Positions 19,603 to 29,739 are shown, counted from the stretch's first letter. The stretch is 64,000 bases of DNA from Blastomonas aquatica (GCF_014639875.1 NZ_BMGD01000003.1:744001-808000), one strand, 5' to 3'. A program made the numbers and translations. Notes: generated from the sequence alone by a model not told the origin.

Positions 19603-20214
19603 ATGTCCGTTACCCGCGTTCCCATTCCACCGCTTGAAAAAGGCTCGCTCACCAAATTGTGGGTGGGTGTTGCTGTCGCCGTGCTCATCGCCGGTGGGAC
19701 TGCGTGGGCAGGCTTGCAGGGTGTGCCGCAGTCATCTGCTGGCTTCCTGGCCAGCAACGCGGACGAACCGGGCGTGGTCACGACCGAAAGCGGCTTGCAG
19801 ATCAAGGAAATCACCAAGGGTACCGGTCCTTCGCCGACCGATGCCGATGTAACCTTGATCAACTACGAAGGCACGCTGATCGACGGCAAAGCCTTCGATG
19901 CCAACCAGCGCGTTCCGATGCCGGTGGCAGGCTCCATTCCCGGTTTTTCTGAAGCGTTGAAGCGGATGCAGCGTGGTGGCAAGTACCGCCTCTGGATCCC
20001 GGCCGAGCTGGGCTATGGCGCAGAGGAAAAGACGAACCCCCAGACGGGCGAGGTCGTCATTCCGGCAAACAGCCTGCTGGTCTTCGATGTCGAACTCGTC
20101 GAATTCATTCCCGAGGTCCAGTTGCGCGCGATGCAGCAGCAGCTCCAGGGCGAGGGAGGCCCCGGTGGTCCTGGTGGACCGCCTCCAGGCGTTCCGGGAA
20201 TGCCCGGCAACTGA
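19603..20214 (+). CDS. membrane-anchored FKBP-type peptidyl-prolyl isomerase
   Basis: 203 aa. A single membrane segment or uncleaved signal (about residues 19-38) precedes an FKBP domain (about 70-170) with VTLINYEGTLIDGKAFDAN, GFSEALKRMQRGGKYRLWIP, ELGYG and SLLVFDVELVE. It should catalyse proline isomerisation in the periplasm. The C-terminus is a Gly/Pro-rich tail (GGPGGPGGPPPGVPGMPGN). It is monocistronic and ends in a strong terminator. Confidence 0.93.
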   Translation: MSVTRVPIPPLEKGSLTKLWVGVAVAVLIAGGTAWAGLQGVPQSSAGFLASNADEPGVVTTESGLQIKEITKGTGPSPTDADVTLINYEGTLIDGKAFDANQRVPMPVAGSIPGFSEALKRMQRGGKYRLWIPAELGYGAEEKTNPQTGEVVIPANSLLVFDVELVEFIPEVQLRAMQQQLQGEGGPGGPGGPPPGVPGMPGN

Positions 20215-20221
20215 TCCCAAC

Positions 20222-20255
20222 AAAAAGGGCCGGTGGTTTCACCGGCCCTTTTTTT
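20222..20255 (+). terminator. intrinsic terminator of the FKBP gene
   Basis: GGGCCGGTG stem, 4-base loop, CACCGGCCC, then a run of seven T. A-run on the left makes it potentially bidirectional. Confidence 0.92.
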
Positions 20256-20301
20256 GTGCGTGCAGCCGAGCCGCGCAAGCGAATAACTGGCCCGGATCCG
20301 T

Positions 20302-20769
20302 TCAGCACCCTTCAGGCGTGACGACCTCGAAGCCGGCAACCAGATCACGAAAGCTCTGGGGGATCGGGGCCGGTCTGCGGCTCTCCATATGGATGTGGAC
20401 ATAGCTGACCGTGATCACGCACAGCAGCTCTTCATCGCGGAAAATAGCGCATTCGGTGGTCATGCTGCTGGTGCCGAAGCGGATCAGCCGCACCGCCAGA
20501 TCGATCATGTCGTCAGCAAGCGCGCTGGCGCGAAAATCAACTGAGGCATGGCGAACCATCATGTCATGGTCGGGCCCGAACAGGTTGAAGCCGCCCGTGT
20601 CGGGAAGGGCGCTGGCAATCCGCAACGCGCGGAAATATTCGGTTACGCCGACATCAGCGAACATCAGATAGTTCGCATTGAAGACGATATTTTGCATATC
20701 GACCTCATGATAATGCACGCGCTTGGGTGCGATGCTGCGAAACATGGCGCGGTTTGGCGCGTCGGTCAT
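20302..20769 (-). CDS. acyl-CoA thioesterase (hotdog fold)
   Basis: 155 aa of the 4-hydroxybenzoyl-CoA thioesterase family. The active-site region HYHEVDMQNIVFNANY (about residues 19-34) is typical, with the Asp followed by the helix entry. It probably hydrolyses an acyl-CoA to free acid and CoA in the cytosol; the acyl group is not predictable. The TonB-dependent receptor terminator separates it from the upstream receptor gene. Confidence 0.9.
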   Translation of the reverse strand: MTDAPNRAMFRSIAPKRVHYHEVDMQNIVFNANYLMFADVGVTEYFRALRIASALPDTGGFNLFGPDHDMMVRHASVDFRASALADDMIDLAVRLIRFGTSSMTTECAIFRDEELLCVITVSYVHIHMESRRPAPIPQSFRDLVAGFEVVTPEGC

Positions 20770-20814
20770 TCAATCGATCCCCTGTCATCACTGTGTCGTC
20801 CAGCGGACTGGCGC

Positions 20815-20840
20815 AAAAAAAGGGGGGCGTAAAGCCCCCC
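20815..20840 (-). terminator. intrinsic terminator of the TonB-dependent receptor gene
   Basis: On the minus strand: GGGGGGC stem, five-base loop, GCCCCCC, then seven T. It lies about 75 bases after the receptor stop. Confidence 0.9.
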
Positions 20841-20915
20841 ATATCCCTGTTTTCAACCGCTTGCGTTTCTATCGCTGCAAGGGCTGTGACCAAGCCCGGT
20901 CAACTGTGAAACGGA

Positions 20916-23567
20916 TCAGAACTTGAAGCGGACCGAACCACCGTAAGTGCGCGGTTGGTTGGGATAGCCCGACACGCTGCCCGACTGGGCGACCGAATCG
21001 AACACCGTGGTGATGTACTGCGCATCGAGCAGGTTACGGGCCCACAGGCTGACCGCCAGGCCGTTGGTCAGCTCCAGTGTGGTCGAAGCGTTGACTAGAT
21101 TAACTTCGCGGGTGAACTCGCGTGCGCCAGCCTGCTGGTTGCCAGGACCAAAGGCGTTGAGGCCTTCGATGATCTGCACGCGGCTTTCATAGGCATAATC
21201 ACCGCGCACCGACCAGGTCATGCCGTTGGCGAACTCGTGGGTGTAGCTACCGCCCATCGAAGCCGACAGCGCTGGAATGCCAGCAGGCGTGGTGCCACTA
21301 AGATCGCCGAACGCCGAGTTGACGAAGCTGTCATAGGTCGGATCGAGATAGGTCATCGCCACGAAGATGTTCACGCCGGGAGCCGGCTGAACCGTGCCGT
21401 CGAACTCGATACCGAAGGTCGACTGTTCGCCCGCATTGGCCAAAGCAAAGCCGGTGCCGGTGAAGATGTTGCTCTGGAAGCCCTTGATCGACTGCTTGAA
21501 GACGGCAAGGTTGAATGCGACCAGCGGCCACTGTGCCTTCAGACCGGCTTCATAGACTTCAGAGTTTTCAGGCCCGGCAAAGCGCGAACCGGTGGTGAGG
21601 TTGGGCAGCGCCAAACCTGCATCGCGGATCGGTGAGGCCGCAGGGTTGTTCACCGGCGAGCCGGGGATGAAGACAGCCGCCGAAGGACGCGAATCACGGC
21701 CCAGGTTGAACGAGCTCGCCTTGAAGCCTGTCGCATAGGTCGCGTAGATGTTGACGTTGTCGGTGATCTCGTAATTCGCGCGGATGGTGTAGGCGAAATC
21801 GTCGTCGTTGGTCCGGCCATCTTCCACAGCGTTGGGGAAGTTGAGGAACGGCGGCAGGAACTGCAGCGACTGCAGACCAATCAACGGATTGACCGCCGGG
21901 TTTAGATTGTTGGCCTGCGCGAAGGCTGCAGAGCCAGCCTGGATCTGACCGAAGAGAGCTGGCTGTGCAGCCGCGAACGCTCCGATCTGGGCAGCGTTGG
22001 CGAGGCCAGGAAGACCAAGTGCCTGTCCGACAGTCGTTGCGATACCCTGCTGGGTGATCAGCGTGTTGCCGATCGCGACGAAATCAAGCGCCGAGAACGG
22101 ATCGGTGCTCACCGCATTCGAGCTGACCCGCTTCTTGTCCTTGGTATAGTTGAAACCAAAGGTCAGCGTCAGCCGATCGAGCGGCTTGAAATCGATCTGG
22201 CCGAAGGCCGAATAGCTGTTGTTCTTGTAGTCATAAGAATCAAACAGGCCCTGGCCCTGCTGGAAGAAAGTACCCTGCGGAACGCCGAGCTGCGCTTCGA
22301 CGGCGGGTGCACTGAACGCACCGCCCGATGCTGCGCCAATCAACGCGTTGGCATAGGTGCGGAAATCACCACCGAATGCCAAGCCGTTGTCGACGTTGAT
22401 CTTCTCGTTGAAATAATAGCCGCCGAGCAAGAAGTTCAGCGGGCCATCGAAATCCGAAGCAATGCGGACTTCCTGCGTGAACGTCTTGATCGCGGTGTCG
22501 GCTGAGTTCTGGCCGATCAGGTCAGCGCTGGTGAAATCTGAATCCTGGTCGGTGAACGAACGCACTTCACGATAGGCGGTGATGCCGGTCAGCGAAACCG
22601 CGCCAAGGCTGTAATCGGCCTGGAGCGATCCGCCGTAGTTCTCGATCTTGTTGATCGAGGGGAAGTTGTTGCGCACTTCATACGAGAAGGGCGATTGCGG
22701 TTCGATCGGACGCGGGTCGCCGCTGGCGAGCTGGAGAGCGCCGAAGATGCCGGGAACCGAACGGATGTTGGCGGCGATGCAACAATTTTCGTCGATCTTG
22801 TCATAGTCGCCGATGATCCGCACGCTGAGGTCGGAATTGGGCTCCCACAGCAGCTGGCCGCGAACGCCCCAGCGATCGCGATCATTGAAATCGATCCCGA
22901 GGTTGAGATCGCGCGCATAACCATCGCGCTTGTTGATGTTTCCGGCAATGCTGAACGCCAGCGTGTCGCTGATCGGGCCAGTGATGTCGGCCTTCAGGAT
23001 GCGAGCGTTGAAGTTGCCGTAGGTTGCCTCGACCGATCCACCGAACTGGAACTGCGGACGCTCGGTAATGATCGAGATGATGCCGGCCGACGCGTTCTTG
23101 CCGAACAGGGTCGATTGTGGACCGCGCAGAACTTCGACGCGCTGGATGTTGGGCAGATCGCCGATCTGGGCGGCCGAGCGCGAACGATACACGCCATCAA
23201 TGAACACGCCGACCGAAGGCTCGATGCCCGGGTTGTTGGCGCCGTTGCCGAAGCCGCGGATGATGAAGTTGGTGTTGGCCGAGCTCTGCAGCTGTGACAC
23301 GCGAAGCGAAGGAACCAGCGTCTGGAGGTCGATCAGGTCGCGGACCTGAGCATTTTCGATGTCTTCGCCGCTGGTGACCGACACCGCGATGGGAATTTCC
23401 TGCAACGTGGTTTCACGCTTCGAGGCGGTGACGATGATGACGTTGCTGTCGGTAAAGCCGGCATCCTGATCAGCTTCTTGCGCGATCGCTACGCCAGGAA
23501 TGGCAAGAGTGCCGATCGCGGCACCCGAAAGCAGAATCGATTTCAGGCGGGTTTCGGTGAATTTCAT
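20916..23567 (-). CDS. TonB-dependent outer-membrane receptor
   Basis: 883 aa. A signal peptide ends near VAIAQ (residue 30). A TonB box-like stretch (DSNVIIVTASKR) leads into the plug domain (IPIAVSVTSGEDIENAQV, DGVYRSRSAAQ, RVEVLRGPQSTLFGKN) and then a 22-strand-type barrel ending SVRFKF with the terminal Phe. It imports a substrate energised by TonB-ExbBD; a full tonB-exbBD set lies at 29-31.8 kb. The ligand cannot be read from sequence. Neighbouring Xaa-Pro aminopeptidase and oligopeptidase B hint at peptide use, but this is inference. The 250 bases upstream are relatively AT-rich and should hold the promoter. Confidence 0.95.
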   Translation of the reverse strand: MKFTETRLKSILLSGAAIGTLAIPGVAIAQEADQDAGFTDSNVIIVTASKRETTLQEIPIAVSVTSGEDIENAQVRDLIDLQTLVPSLRVSQLQSSANTNFIIRGFGNGANNPGIEPSVGVFIDGVYRSRSAAQIGDLPNIQRVEVLRGPQSTLFGKNASAGIISIITERPQFQFGGSVEATYGNFNARILKADITGPISDTLAFSIAGNINKRDGYARDLNLGIDFNDRDRWGVRGQLLWEPNSDLSVRIIGDYDKIDENCCIAANIRSVPGIFGALQLASGDPRPIEPQSPFSYEVRNNFPSINKIENYGGSLQADYSLGAVSLTGITAYREVRSFTDQDSDFTSADLIGQNSADTAIKTFTQEVRIASDFDGPLNFLLGGYYFNEKINVDNGLAFGGDFRTYANALIGAASGGAFSAPAVEAQLGVPQGTFFQQGQGLFDSYDYKNNSYSAFGQIDFKPLDRLTLTFGFNYTKDKKRVSSNAVSTDPFSALDFVAIGNTLITQQGIATTVGQALGLPGLANAAQIGAFAAAQPALFGQIQAGSAAFAQANNLNPAVNPLIGLQSLQFLPPFLNFPNAVEDGRTNDDDFAYTIRANYEITDNVNIYATYATGFKASSFNLGRDSRPSAAVFIPGSPVNNPAASPIRDAGLALPNLTTGSRFAGPENSEVYEAGLKAQWPLVAFNLAVFKQSIKGFQSNIFTGTGFALANAGEQSTFGIEFDGTVQPAPGVNIFVAMTYLDPTYDSFVNSAFGDLSGTTPAGIPALSASMGGSYTHEFANGMTWSVRGDYAYESRVQIIEGLNAFGPGNQQAGAREFTREVNLVNASTTLELTNGLAVSLWARNLLDAQYITTVFDSVAQSGSVSGYPNQPRTYGGSVRFKF

Positions 23568-23818
23568 GGGTGGGCTCTCCCCTAAAGGTGACTGACAAAA
23601 CGGCCCAATTGGTTCGGGCTCCGTTCGGCTTTGGACAGTCCCTTATGGCTGGTGTGCTCCGGTCACAATGAAAAACCATAGGAAAAGAACGCGATTCCGC
23701 CGTTCGCGTGATAAAAATGCAACGAAAAGCACCTAAACTGTGGTGCCAATTGCAAACATCACAATTGTGCGCCGCAGCATTCCGTTAACGTCAATTTGGG
23801 GGAGGTGCTTTTTGACAT

Positions 23819-25609
23819 TCAGCCAATCGGTGCGCATGCAGATTGCAACCACGCCAAGGCCTCTCCTTGCAGCTGCGGCCCAACGACCTCCAGAACTTTG
23901 GTGTGATAGCGATCGAGCCAATCACGTTCATGGGCGCTGAGCAGGGCTACTTCGATGACGTTGCGGTCGATGGGAGCAAAGGTCAGCGTTTCGAAGCCAA
24001 GCATCGGCTGTTCGGCACCGGGCAGATCAAGCTCCTCGACCAAGACGAGATTCTCGATCCGGATGCCAAATTCTCCATCCTTATAATAGCCAGGCTCGTT
24101 CGAGCAGATCATGCCGGGGCGCAGAGGTTCGCCTTGCCCGCCAAAGGCTGCGATCCGCTGTGGGCCTTCATGCACAGAGAGGAAGCTGCCGACACCGTGT
24201 CCAGTGCCGTGTGCGTAATCGACACCATCGGCCCACAGATATTGCCGTGCCAAAACATCGAGCTGACCTCCGGTGGTCCCATGCGGAAATCGGATGGTGG
24301 CGAGCGCGATATGTCCCTTGAGCACCTGCGTGAACCGTCGCTTCATTTCGGCCGTCGGCGTGCCGATGGCGATGGTTCGGGTGATGTCGGTGGTGCCATC
24401 GAGATACTGGCCGCCCGAATCCACCAGATACAGGCTGTCCATCACGATCGGAAGATTGGTTTCTTCGCTCACCCGGTAATGGCAGATCGCGCCATTGGAT
24501 GATGCCCCCGAAATGGTGTCGAACGATGTATCGACCAGCAACCCGGTCGCCTCGCGGAAGGTAAGCAGCTTTGCGGCAGCCGAGAGTTCGGTCTCGCCGC
24601 CCGCCGGGGCCGCGATCGACAGCCAGTGAAGAAACTGGCTCACCGCTGCGCCATCGCGCGCCTGCGCAGCGCGCTGACCGGATATCTCTGTGGCGTTCTT
24701 TGTCGCGCGCGGCAGCACGCTGGGGTCCCGCCGGGCGATGATCCTGGCGCCAGCGCTGTCCAGCCGGGAGAAGATCGCGGCAACCGCGCGTTCGGGATCG
24801 ACCGCGACCGTCTTGCCGGCCAGCCCGTCTAGTCCGGCCTCGAATGTATCGTAGTCGTGCAGCGCCACCTGATTGCCCAGATGTTCGCGCAGGGGGTCGC
24901 TGACCTTCTCGGGCGCGACATACAGATCGGCGGTGCCATCTCGGTGAATGACGGCATACGACAGCGTAACGGGTGTATGGGTGATGTCGCTTCCGCGCAC
25001 GTTGAACACCCAGGCCACCGAGTCCAGTGCGGTGATGACAGCGGCATCCATTCCGTGCTCGCTCAACCAACGGGCAATATCCGCACGCTTTTCTGCAGAT
25101 TCCCGGCCTGCATATTCGATCGGGTGCGGGTTCATGCTCGCGACCGGACGGCTGGGCTGGTCGTGCCAGACAGCATCGATCGGGTTAGTGGTGACCGCAA
25201 CCAGTTCGGCACCTGATCTGGTGAGCCGCGCGCTCGCCTGTTCCACCCAATCACGGGTGTGCAGCCAGGCGTCATAGCCAATGCGCGCGCCTTCGGGTGC
25301 GTTTTGGCCCAGCCATTCGGCGACACTCTGCTTAGCGGTACCGACATATTCATATAGACGGCCATCGACCTGATCGCGCACCTGAATGGTATAGCGGCCA
25401 TCGGTAAAGATCGCGGCACGATCGGCCAGCACGACAGCCGTGCCAGCAGATCCACCAAAGCCGGTCATCCATTCGAGCCGTTGCGCATAGCCGCCGATAT
25501 ACTCGCTCATGTGCTCGTCGCAGATAGGGACGACAAAGCCGTGCAATCCCTGGCGCTTGAGTTCTTCGCGCAGGTCGGCGAGGCGGGCTTCGTGGGTGGA
25601 CATCAGCAT
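23819..25609 (-). CDS. pepP: Xaa-Pro aminopeptidase (M24B)
   Basis: 596 aa, long three-domain form. It removes N-terminal residues that precede proline. The C-terminal pita-bread domain has the metal ligands in VDSGGQYLDGTTDITRT (two Asp), GTGHGVGSFLSVHEGP (His), CSNEPGYY (Glu) and IRIENLV (Glu). No signal peptide, so it is cytosolic. The start could be 25609 or the Met two codons later. It is divergent from oligopeptidase B with 106 bases between them. Confidence 0.94.
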   Translation of the reverse strand: MLMSTHEARLADLREELKRQGLHGFVVPICDEHMSEYIGGYAQRLEWMTGFGGSAGTAVVLADRAAIFTDGRYTIQVRDQVDGRLYEYVGTAKQSVAEWLGQNAPEGARIGYDAWLHTRDWVEQASARLTRSGAELVAVTTNPIDAVWHDQPSRPVASMNPHPIEYAGRESAEKRADIARWLSEHGMDAAVITALDSVAWVFNVRGSDITHTPVTLSYAVIHRDGTADLYVAPEKVSDPLREHLGNQVALHDYDTFEAGLDGLAGKTVAVDPERAVAAIFSRLDSAGARIIARRDPSVLPRATKNATEISGQRAAQARDGAAVSQFLHWLSIAAPAGGETELSAAAKLLTFREATGLLVDTSFDTISGASSNGAICHYRVSEETNLPIVMDSLYLVDSGGQYLDGTTDITRTIAIGTPTAEMKRRFTQVLKGHIALATIRFPHGTTGGQLDVLARQYLWADGVDYAHGTGHGVGSFLSVHEGPQRIAAFGGQGEPLRPGMICSNEPGYYKDGEFGIRIENLVLVEELDLPGAEQPMLGFETLTFAPIDRNVIEVALLSAHERDWLDRYHTKVLEVVGPQLQGEALAWLQSACAPIG

Positions 25610-25715
25610 AAGGCGACAGCAACTCCTTGCAAAAGCGGTTGGGCAGCAAGATAGAGATGATCTGTGTCCAGCGCCAGCCCGTCACGGTACCAGTTGCAAA
25701 ACAGGGGATTCCGCC

Positions 25716-27899
25716 ATGTCCATTCGTCTGCCCCTATCCATCCATCTGGCTATGCCGCCTGCGGTTGTATCGACTGCGATCTGGGCCGCGCTGGTCCTCT
25801 CGTCCACTGCCCACGCCAATGAAAGTGCATCCATGTCGCAGAACACCACGCCGCCCATCGCCGAGCAGCGGCCCTACAGCTTCGAACGCCACGGTGTCAC
25901 GATCGAGGACCCGTGGAGTTGGCTGAGGGATGCCGACTACCCCAAGGTCGATGATGCCGACGTGCTGGAATATTTGAAGGCCGAGAACCGCTATTTCGAA
26001 GCGCAGATGAAGCCTTATGCCAAGCTCACCGACACATTGTTCGAGGAGATGAAGGGGCGCATCAAGGAAGACGATGCCTCGGTCCCGCAAAAGGATGGCG
26101 ACTGGCTTTATTGGGTCGAGTACGACAAGGGCGCGCAGTACAAGAAGTGGTATCGCAAGCCCGTCGCCGGCGGCGAGAAGGTGCTGCTGCTCGACGAGAC
26201 CGAACTCGCCAAGGATGCCGAATACTTCCGGCTTGGCGCGTTTTCGGTGAGCCCCGATGGCAAGTTGCTTGCGTATGCGGTCGATGATGATGGATCGGAG
26301 CGTTTCGAGGCGCGGATCAAGGACCTCACCACGGGGCAGGTGCTGGACGACGTTATCCCGGGAACGCTGTCATCTTTGATCTGGCGCGCGGATTCGAAGG
26401 CGCTGCTCTATGGCCTGGCCAACGAGAACTGGCGCACCGACAATGCGCGGCTACACGTGCTGGGCACACCGGTGGAAAGCGATGTCGAACTGTACAAGGA
26501 AGCCGATGAAGGCTTCCGTGTCGATATCGGGATGACCTCGTCGGAAAAGTACATCGTCATCGCCACCGGCGACAACGAAACCAGCGAAGTGCGGCTGGTC
26601 CCCGCCGACAATCCGCAGGCGACGCCCATCCTGGTCCGTCCACGCCAGAAGGGCGTGGAATATGACGTCGAGGAGCGCGATGGCACGCTGTACGTTCACA
26701 CCAACGATGATCACATCAACTTCCGCCTCGCGACCGCGAGCATCGCAAAGCCTGATGCTTGGACCACGCTGATCCCCGGGTCGGACGAATTCTACATGAC
26801 CGACATCACGACGTTCAAGCAGTTCTACGTCGTCGAAGGACGCCGCGACGGGCTCGACCAGATCGAGATCCGTGACTACGCCGATCCGACCAAGGTCACG
26901 CCGATCAGCTTCCCCGAAGCCAGCTATGCCGCATCGCTGGGGGATAACCCCGAATGGGACATGATGACGCTTCGGCTGGCATATGAATCGATGGTCACGC
27001 CCGATACGGTCTATGATTATGACGTCGCCAACGGCGCGCTGACGGTGCTCAAGGTGCAGGAGGTGCCTTCGGGCTACAACGCGGCGGACTATGTCACCGA
27101 GCGGCTGATGATCCCCGCGCGCGATGGCACCAAGGTGCCGGTGTCGGTGATTTACCGCAAGGGAATGAAGCAGGACGGTACCGCGCCACTGCATCTGTAT
27201 GCGTACGGCGCATATGGATACGCAATACCGCCCAACTTCTCGGTCACCCGGCTGAGCATGGTCGATCGCGGCTTTGCTTATGCTATCGCGCATATCCGCG
27301 GCGGGGATGATCTGGGGCGGCAATGGTACCTCGATGGCAAGCTGACCAAGCGGACCAACACGTTCAATGATTTCGTCGATGTCGCCAAGGGGCTGATCGA
27401 CCAGGGCTATACCGCCAAGGGCAAGGTCACCGCGAGTGGCGGCTCGGCTGGTGGCGAGTTGATGGGGGCGATCGTCAATTCCGATCCCGATCTGTGGGGG
27501 GCGATCGTGGCGCACGTGCCGTTCGTCGATGTGCTCAACACCATGCTCGATGAAACGCTGCCGCTGACCCCGGGCGAATGGCCCGAATGGGGGAACCCGA
27601 TCACCGACAAGGCAGCATTCGACCTGCTGCGATCATACAGCCCGTATGACAATGTCGGCGCGCATGCTTATCCGCCGATGCTGGTGACCGCAGGGCTCAA
27701 CGATCCGCGGGTCACCTATTGGGAGCCGGCCAAGTGGGTGGCAAAGCTTCGCGTGACCAAGACCGATGACAATGTCCTGCTGCTCAAGACCAACATGGGA
27801 GCAGGCCATGGCGGCAAATCGGGCCGGTTCGATTCGCTCAAGGAAACCGCCGAAGAGTTCGCCTTCATTCTGTGGCAGATGGATATGGCAGGCGAATAA
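25716..27899 (+). CDS. ptrB: S9 prolyl oligopeptidase family, oligopeptidase B-like, exported
   Basis: 727 aa from ATG 25716, which has AGGGGA upstream; the longer upstream frame is a GC artefact. An N-terminal signal peptide (residues 1-36, ending TAHA) implies a periplasmic enzyme. A seven-bladed propeller is followed by the catalytic domain: Ser in GGSAGGELMG, Asp in GLNDPRV, His in GAGHGGKSGR. Oligopeptidase B cuts after basic residues in short peptides. It is divergent from pepP, and a TonB receptor lies beyond that. Confidence 0.93.
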   Translation: MSIRLPLSIHLAMPPAVVSTAIWAALVLSSTAHANESASMSQNTTPPIAEQRPYSFERHGVTIEDPWSWLRDADYPKVDDADVLEYLKAENRYFEAQMKPYAKLTDTLFEEMKGRIKEDDASVPQKDGDWLYWVEYDKGAQYKKWYRKPVAGGEKVLLLDETELAKDAEYFRLGAFSVSPDGKLLAYAVDDDGSERFEARIKDLTTGQVLDDVIPGTLSSLIWRADSKALLYGLANENWRTDNARLHVLGTPVESDVELYKEADEGFRVDIGMTSSEKYIVIATGDNETSEVRLVPADNPQATPILVRPRQKGVEYDVEERDGTLYVHTNDDHINFRLATASIAKPDAWTTLIPGSDEFYMTDITTFKQFYVVEGRRDGLDQIEIRDYADPTKVTPISFPEASYAASLGDNPEWDMMTLRLAYESMVTPDTVYDYDVANGALTVLKVQEVPSGYNAADYVTERLMIPARDGTKVPVSVIYRKGMKQDGTAPLHLYAYGAYGYAIPPNFSVTRLSMVDRGFAYAIAHIRGGDDLGRQWYLDGKLTKRTNTFNDFVDVAKGLIDQGYTAKGKVTASGGSAGGELMGAIVNSDPDLWGAIVAHVPFVDVLNTMLDETLPLTPGEWPEWGNPITDKAAFDLLRSYSPYDNVGAHAYPPMLVTAGLNDPRVTYWEPAKWVAKLRVTKTDDNVLLLKTNMGAGHGGKSGRFDSLKETAEEFAFILWQMDMAGE

Positions 27900-27934
27900 T
27901 CCTGGCAGATAGCCTGGCTGGGCCGGGCAGGGGG

Positions 27935-28765
27935 TCAGCCCCTGCACGGTCCAAGCTGTTCGAGCACGAAATTGTAATCGCGTCGCGCAAGATCATTGTC
28001 CGCGGGGGTATCCGATACCAATGCGCGCGGCGGGATCTGCGCGGGCAGTGAGCAGGCCAGGCGGTACCACAACAACGTGCCCCGGCGCGGCGGCGAGGCG
28101 GCTTCGTCAACGATCTCGGTTAACGATACCGCCCAGCGCGCTGCCAGTCCGGGCCGCCGCAGAACGGAGATCGACACCGGATCGCCGGTCGAGGTTGCCA
28201 GAAAAATCTGCGTTTCTCCCTCGCCCTGCAGGTTGCCGCGCACGTGCAATGCCTCGCGGATACCGCGAATGGTCGGTGGCGCATCGGGTGAAACCAGTTC
28301 GGTCACGATTGCGCGCACCTGCTGTTCGGTCGTGGCGGACCAAGCGATCTGCGCATTCTTCGAGACCAGTTGGATTTCTCCCGGACGCGATCCCGGGCGC
28401 GCAAACAAAAGAAACTGCGCCTTTTTGAGCTTTGGCACCTTGGCGCGAGCGTCGCGCGGGACGTCAACGAGGTACCGAATCGATTCGGAAACGCCCGCTT
28501 TCCCGCGAATGAGATTCATTACCTCTGCTTCGACAAACAGTCGCACCATATTGGCGGGAACGTCCGGCGCGCGCTCCGCATCGACCACGGTGGTCTTTTT
28601 GACCTCGACGCGCAGCACCTGCGGGGCAGTATCGGAAAGCCTCGCCAAAGTGACGTAATCGTTGCTGGAAGGTGCCTGCAAGTTTTGGGCGGATGCTGAA
28701 AATCCCCCGGAAACCCCGGCTGCCAGCGCGGTAGCCGCTGCAAACTGGATCATGGCTCGGGTCAT
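27935..28765 (-). CDS. secreted protein of unknown function
   Basis: 276 aa from ATG 28765, preceded by AGGAG. Signal peptide with cleavage near SASAQ (residue 28). No membrane segment after that and no catalytic motif I recognise. The mature part is mixed alpha/beta, with one region rich in basic residues (DARAKVPKLKKAQFLLFARPG). Two Cys lie near the C-terminus (ACSLPAQ, GPCRG) and could form a disulfide. It stands alone, convergent with ptrB and divergent from tonB. Confidence 0.7.
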   Translation of the reverse strand: MTRAMIQFAAATALAAGVSGGFSASAQNLQAPSSNDYVTLARLSDTAPQVLRVEVKKTTVVDAERAPDVPANMVRLFVEAEVMNLIRGKAGVSESIRYLVDVPRDARAKVPKLKKAQFLLFARPGSRPGEIQLVSKNAQIAWSATTEQQVRAIVTELVSPDAPPTIRGIREALHVRGNLQGEGETQIFLATSTGDPVSISVLRRPGLAARWAVSLTEIVDEAASPPRRGTLLWYRLACSLPAQIPPRALVSDTPADNDLARRDYNFVLEQLGPCRG

Positions 28766-29073
28766 GGGCGAGGCTCCTGAGAAGAAAGTGTGGGGAGATG
28801 GCCTTCGGGGCTCAAACGTTAATTCAAACTGAATCCATTTAAGCGATTGCCTGCTGATAAGTTGCGCGTTAAATCCTGTTTCGGGCAAGAGAAAAACAAA
28901 CCAGAGGCTGAAATGCGATGGAGGCGCGGGGCAACCACACAGGTTGCATTCCGCAATTTATCCGTTTCAGCACCAGCCGCGGTCATCGGCTGGTTTGCCC
29001 GGGTGTCGCTTATCGTCGTATGCGTGCCGCCCGGGTGATCAGGTTTAATAAGGGTAAGGAGCGTCGTTTCTGA
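28766..29073. other. 308-bp divergent region before tonB
   Basis: Promoter region for the tonB cluster and the secreted protein gene. A 7-bp perfect stem (28973-28979 with 28987-28993) is present. I looked for a Fur-type palindrome of the GATAAT kind and saw none. AAGGAG at 29056-29061 serves the tonB start. Confidence 0.5.
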
Positions 29074-29739
29074 ATGGCCTATGCTGATCAACAGGCAAGC
29101 GGAAACAAGATAGTTTCCCTCGTTGTCGTGGCGCTGATCCACATTGTGGTGATTTACGCCCTGGTAACCGGACTTGCATATAGCGCGGTCAAAACGGTCG
29201 CGGAAAAACTCAATGTCGTGGACATTGAGGAGGAGGTAATCGAGGAGCCTGTACCGCCTCCACCGCCACCACCGGACCAGCCAATAACTCCGCCGCCGGT
29301 CGTAACACCGCCGCCGATTGTGCGGACGCCGCCAACCTCGGCACCGACCATCACCACAACCAATGTTCCGCCGCCGGTGTTCATCCCGCAGCCGATCGCT
29401 GCGCCGCCACCGGCGCCGCCAGCACCGCCTCCGGCGCCGTCAAAGGCGTCGGGAGCAGCGCCCCGTGGCAACCCGGGTAGCTGGGCGACGCCGAACGATT
29501 ACCCGGCACGAGCGCTTCGTGAGGAACGCGCTGGTACCACCAGGTTCCGCGTTAGCATCGGTCCGGACGGGCGCGTGACGGATTGTCAGATTATCGGATC
29601 GAGCGGTCATGCCGATCTCGACCAGGCAACCTGCACCAACGTGACCCGCAGAGCGAGGTTCAGGCCCGCTCTGGACGCAGCAGGCAATCCAATTGCGGAT
29701 TCCTACTCAAATGCGGTTCGCTGGGAAATCCCGAGGTAG
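29074..29739 (+). CDS. tonB: energy transducer TonB
   Basis: 221 aa. One N-terminal membrane helix (about 14-33) anchors it, a proline-rich periplasmic spacer (about 57-125) follows with runs of Pro and PPP-PV repeats instead of EP/KP repeats, and the C-terminal TonB domain (about 138-221) contains PARALREERAGTTRFRV and the disulfide pair TDCQIIGSS…DQATC. It carries proton-motive energy from ExbBD to outer-membrane receptors such as the one at 20.9-23.6 kb. First gene of a four-gene cluster. Confidence 0.94.
   Translation: MAYADQQASGNKIVSLVVVALIHIVVIYALVTGLAYSAVKTVAEKLNVVDIEEEVIEEPVPPPPPPPDQPITPPPVVTPPPIVRTPPTSAPTITTTNVPPPVFIPQPIAAPPPAPPAPPPAPSKASGAAPRGNPGSWATPNDYPARALREERAGTTRFRVSIGPDGRVTDCQIIGSSGHADLDQATCTNVTRRARFRPALDAAGNPIADSYSNAVRWEIPR

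Noticed and set aside
29154-29471. Gly-rich minus-strand frame opposite the tonB proline-rich spacer
   Set aside because: Proline codons (CCN) read as Gly on the other strand; expected artefact.
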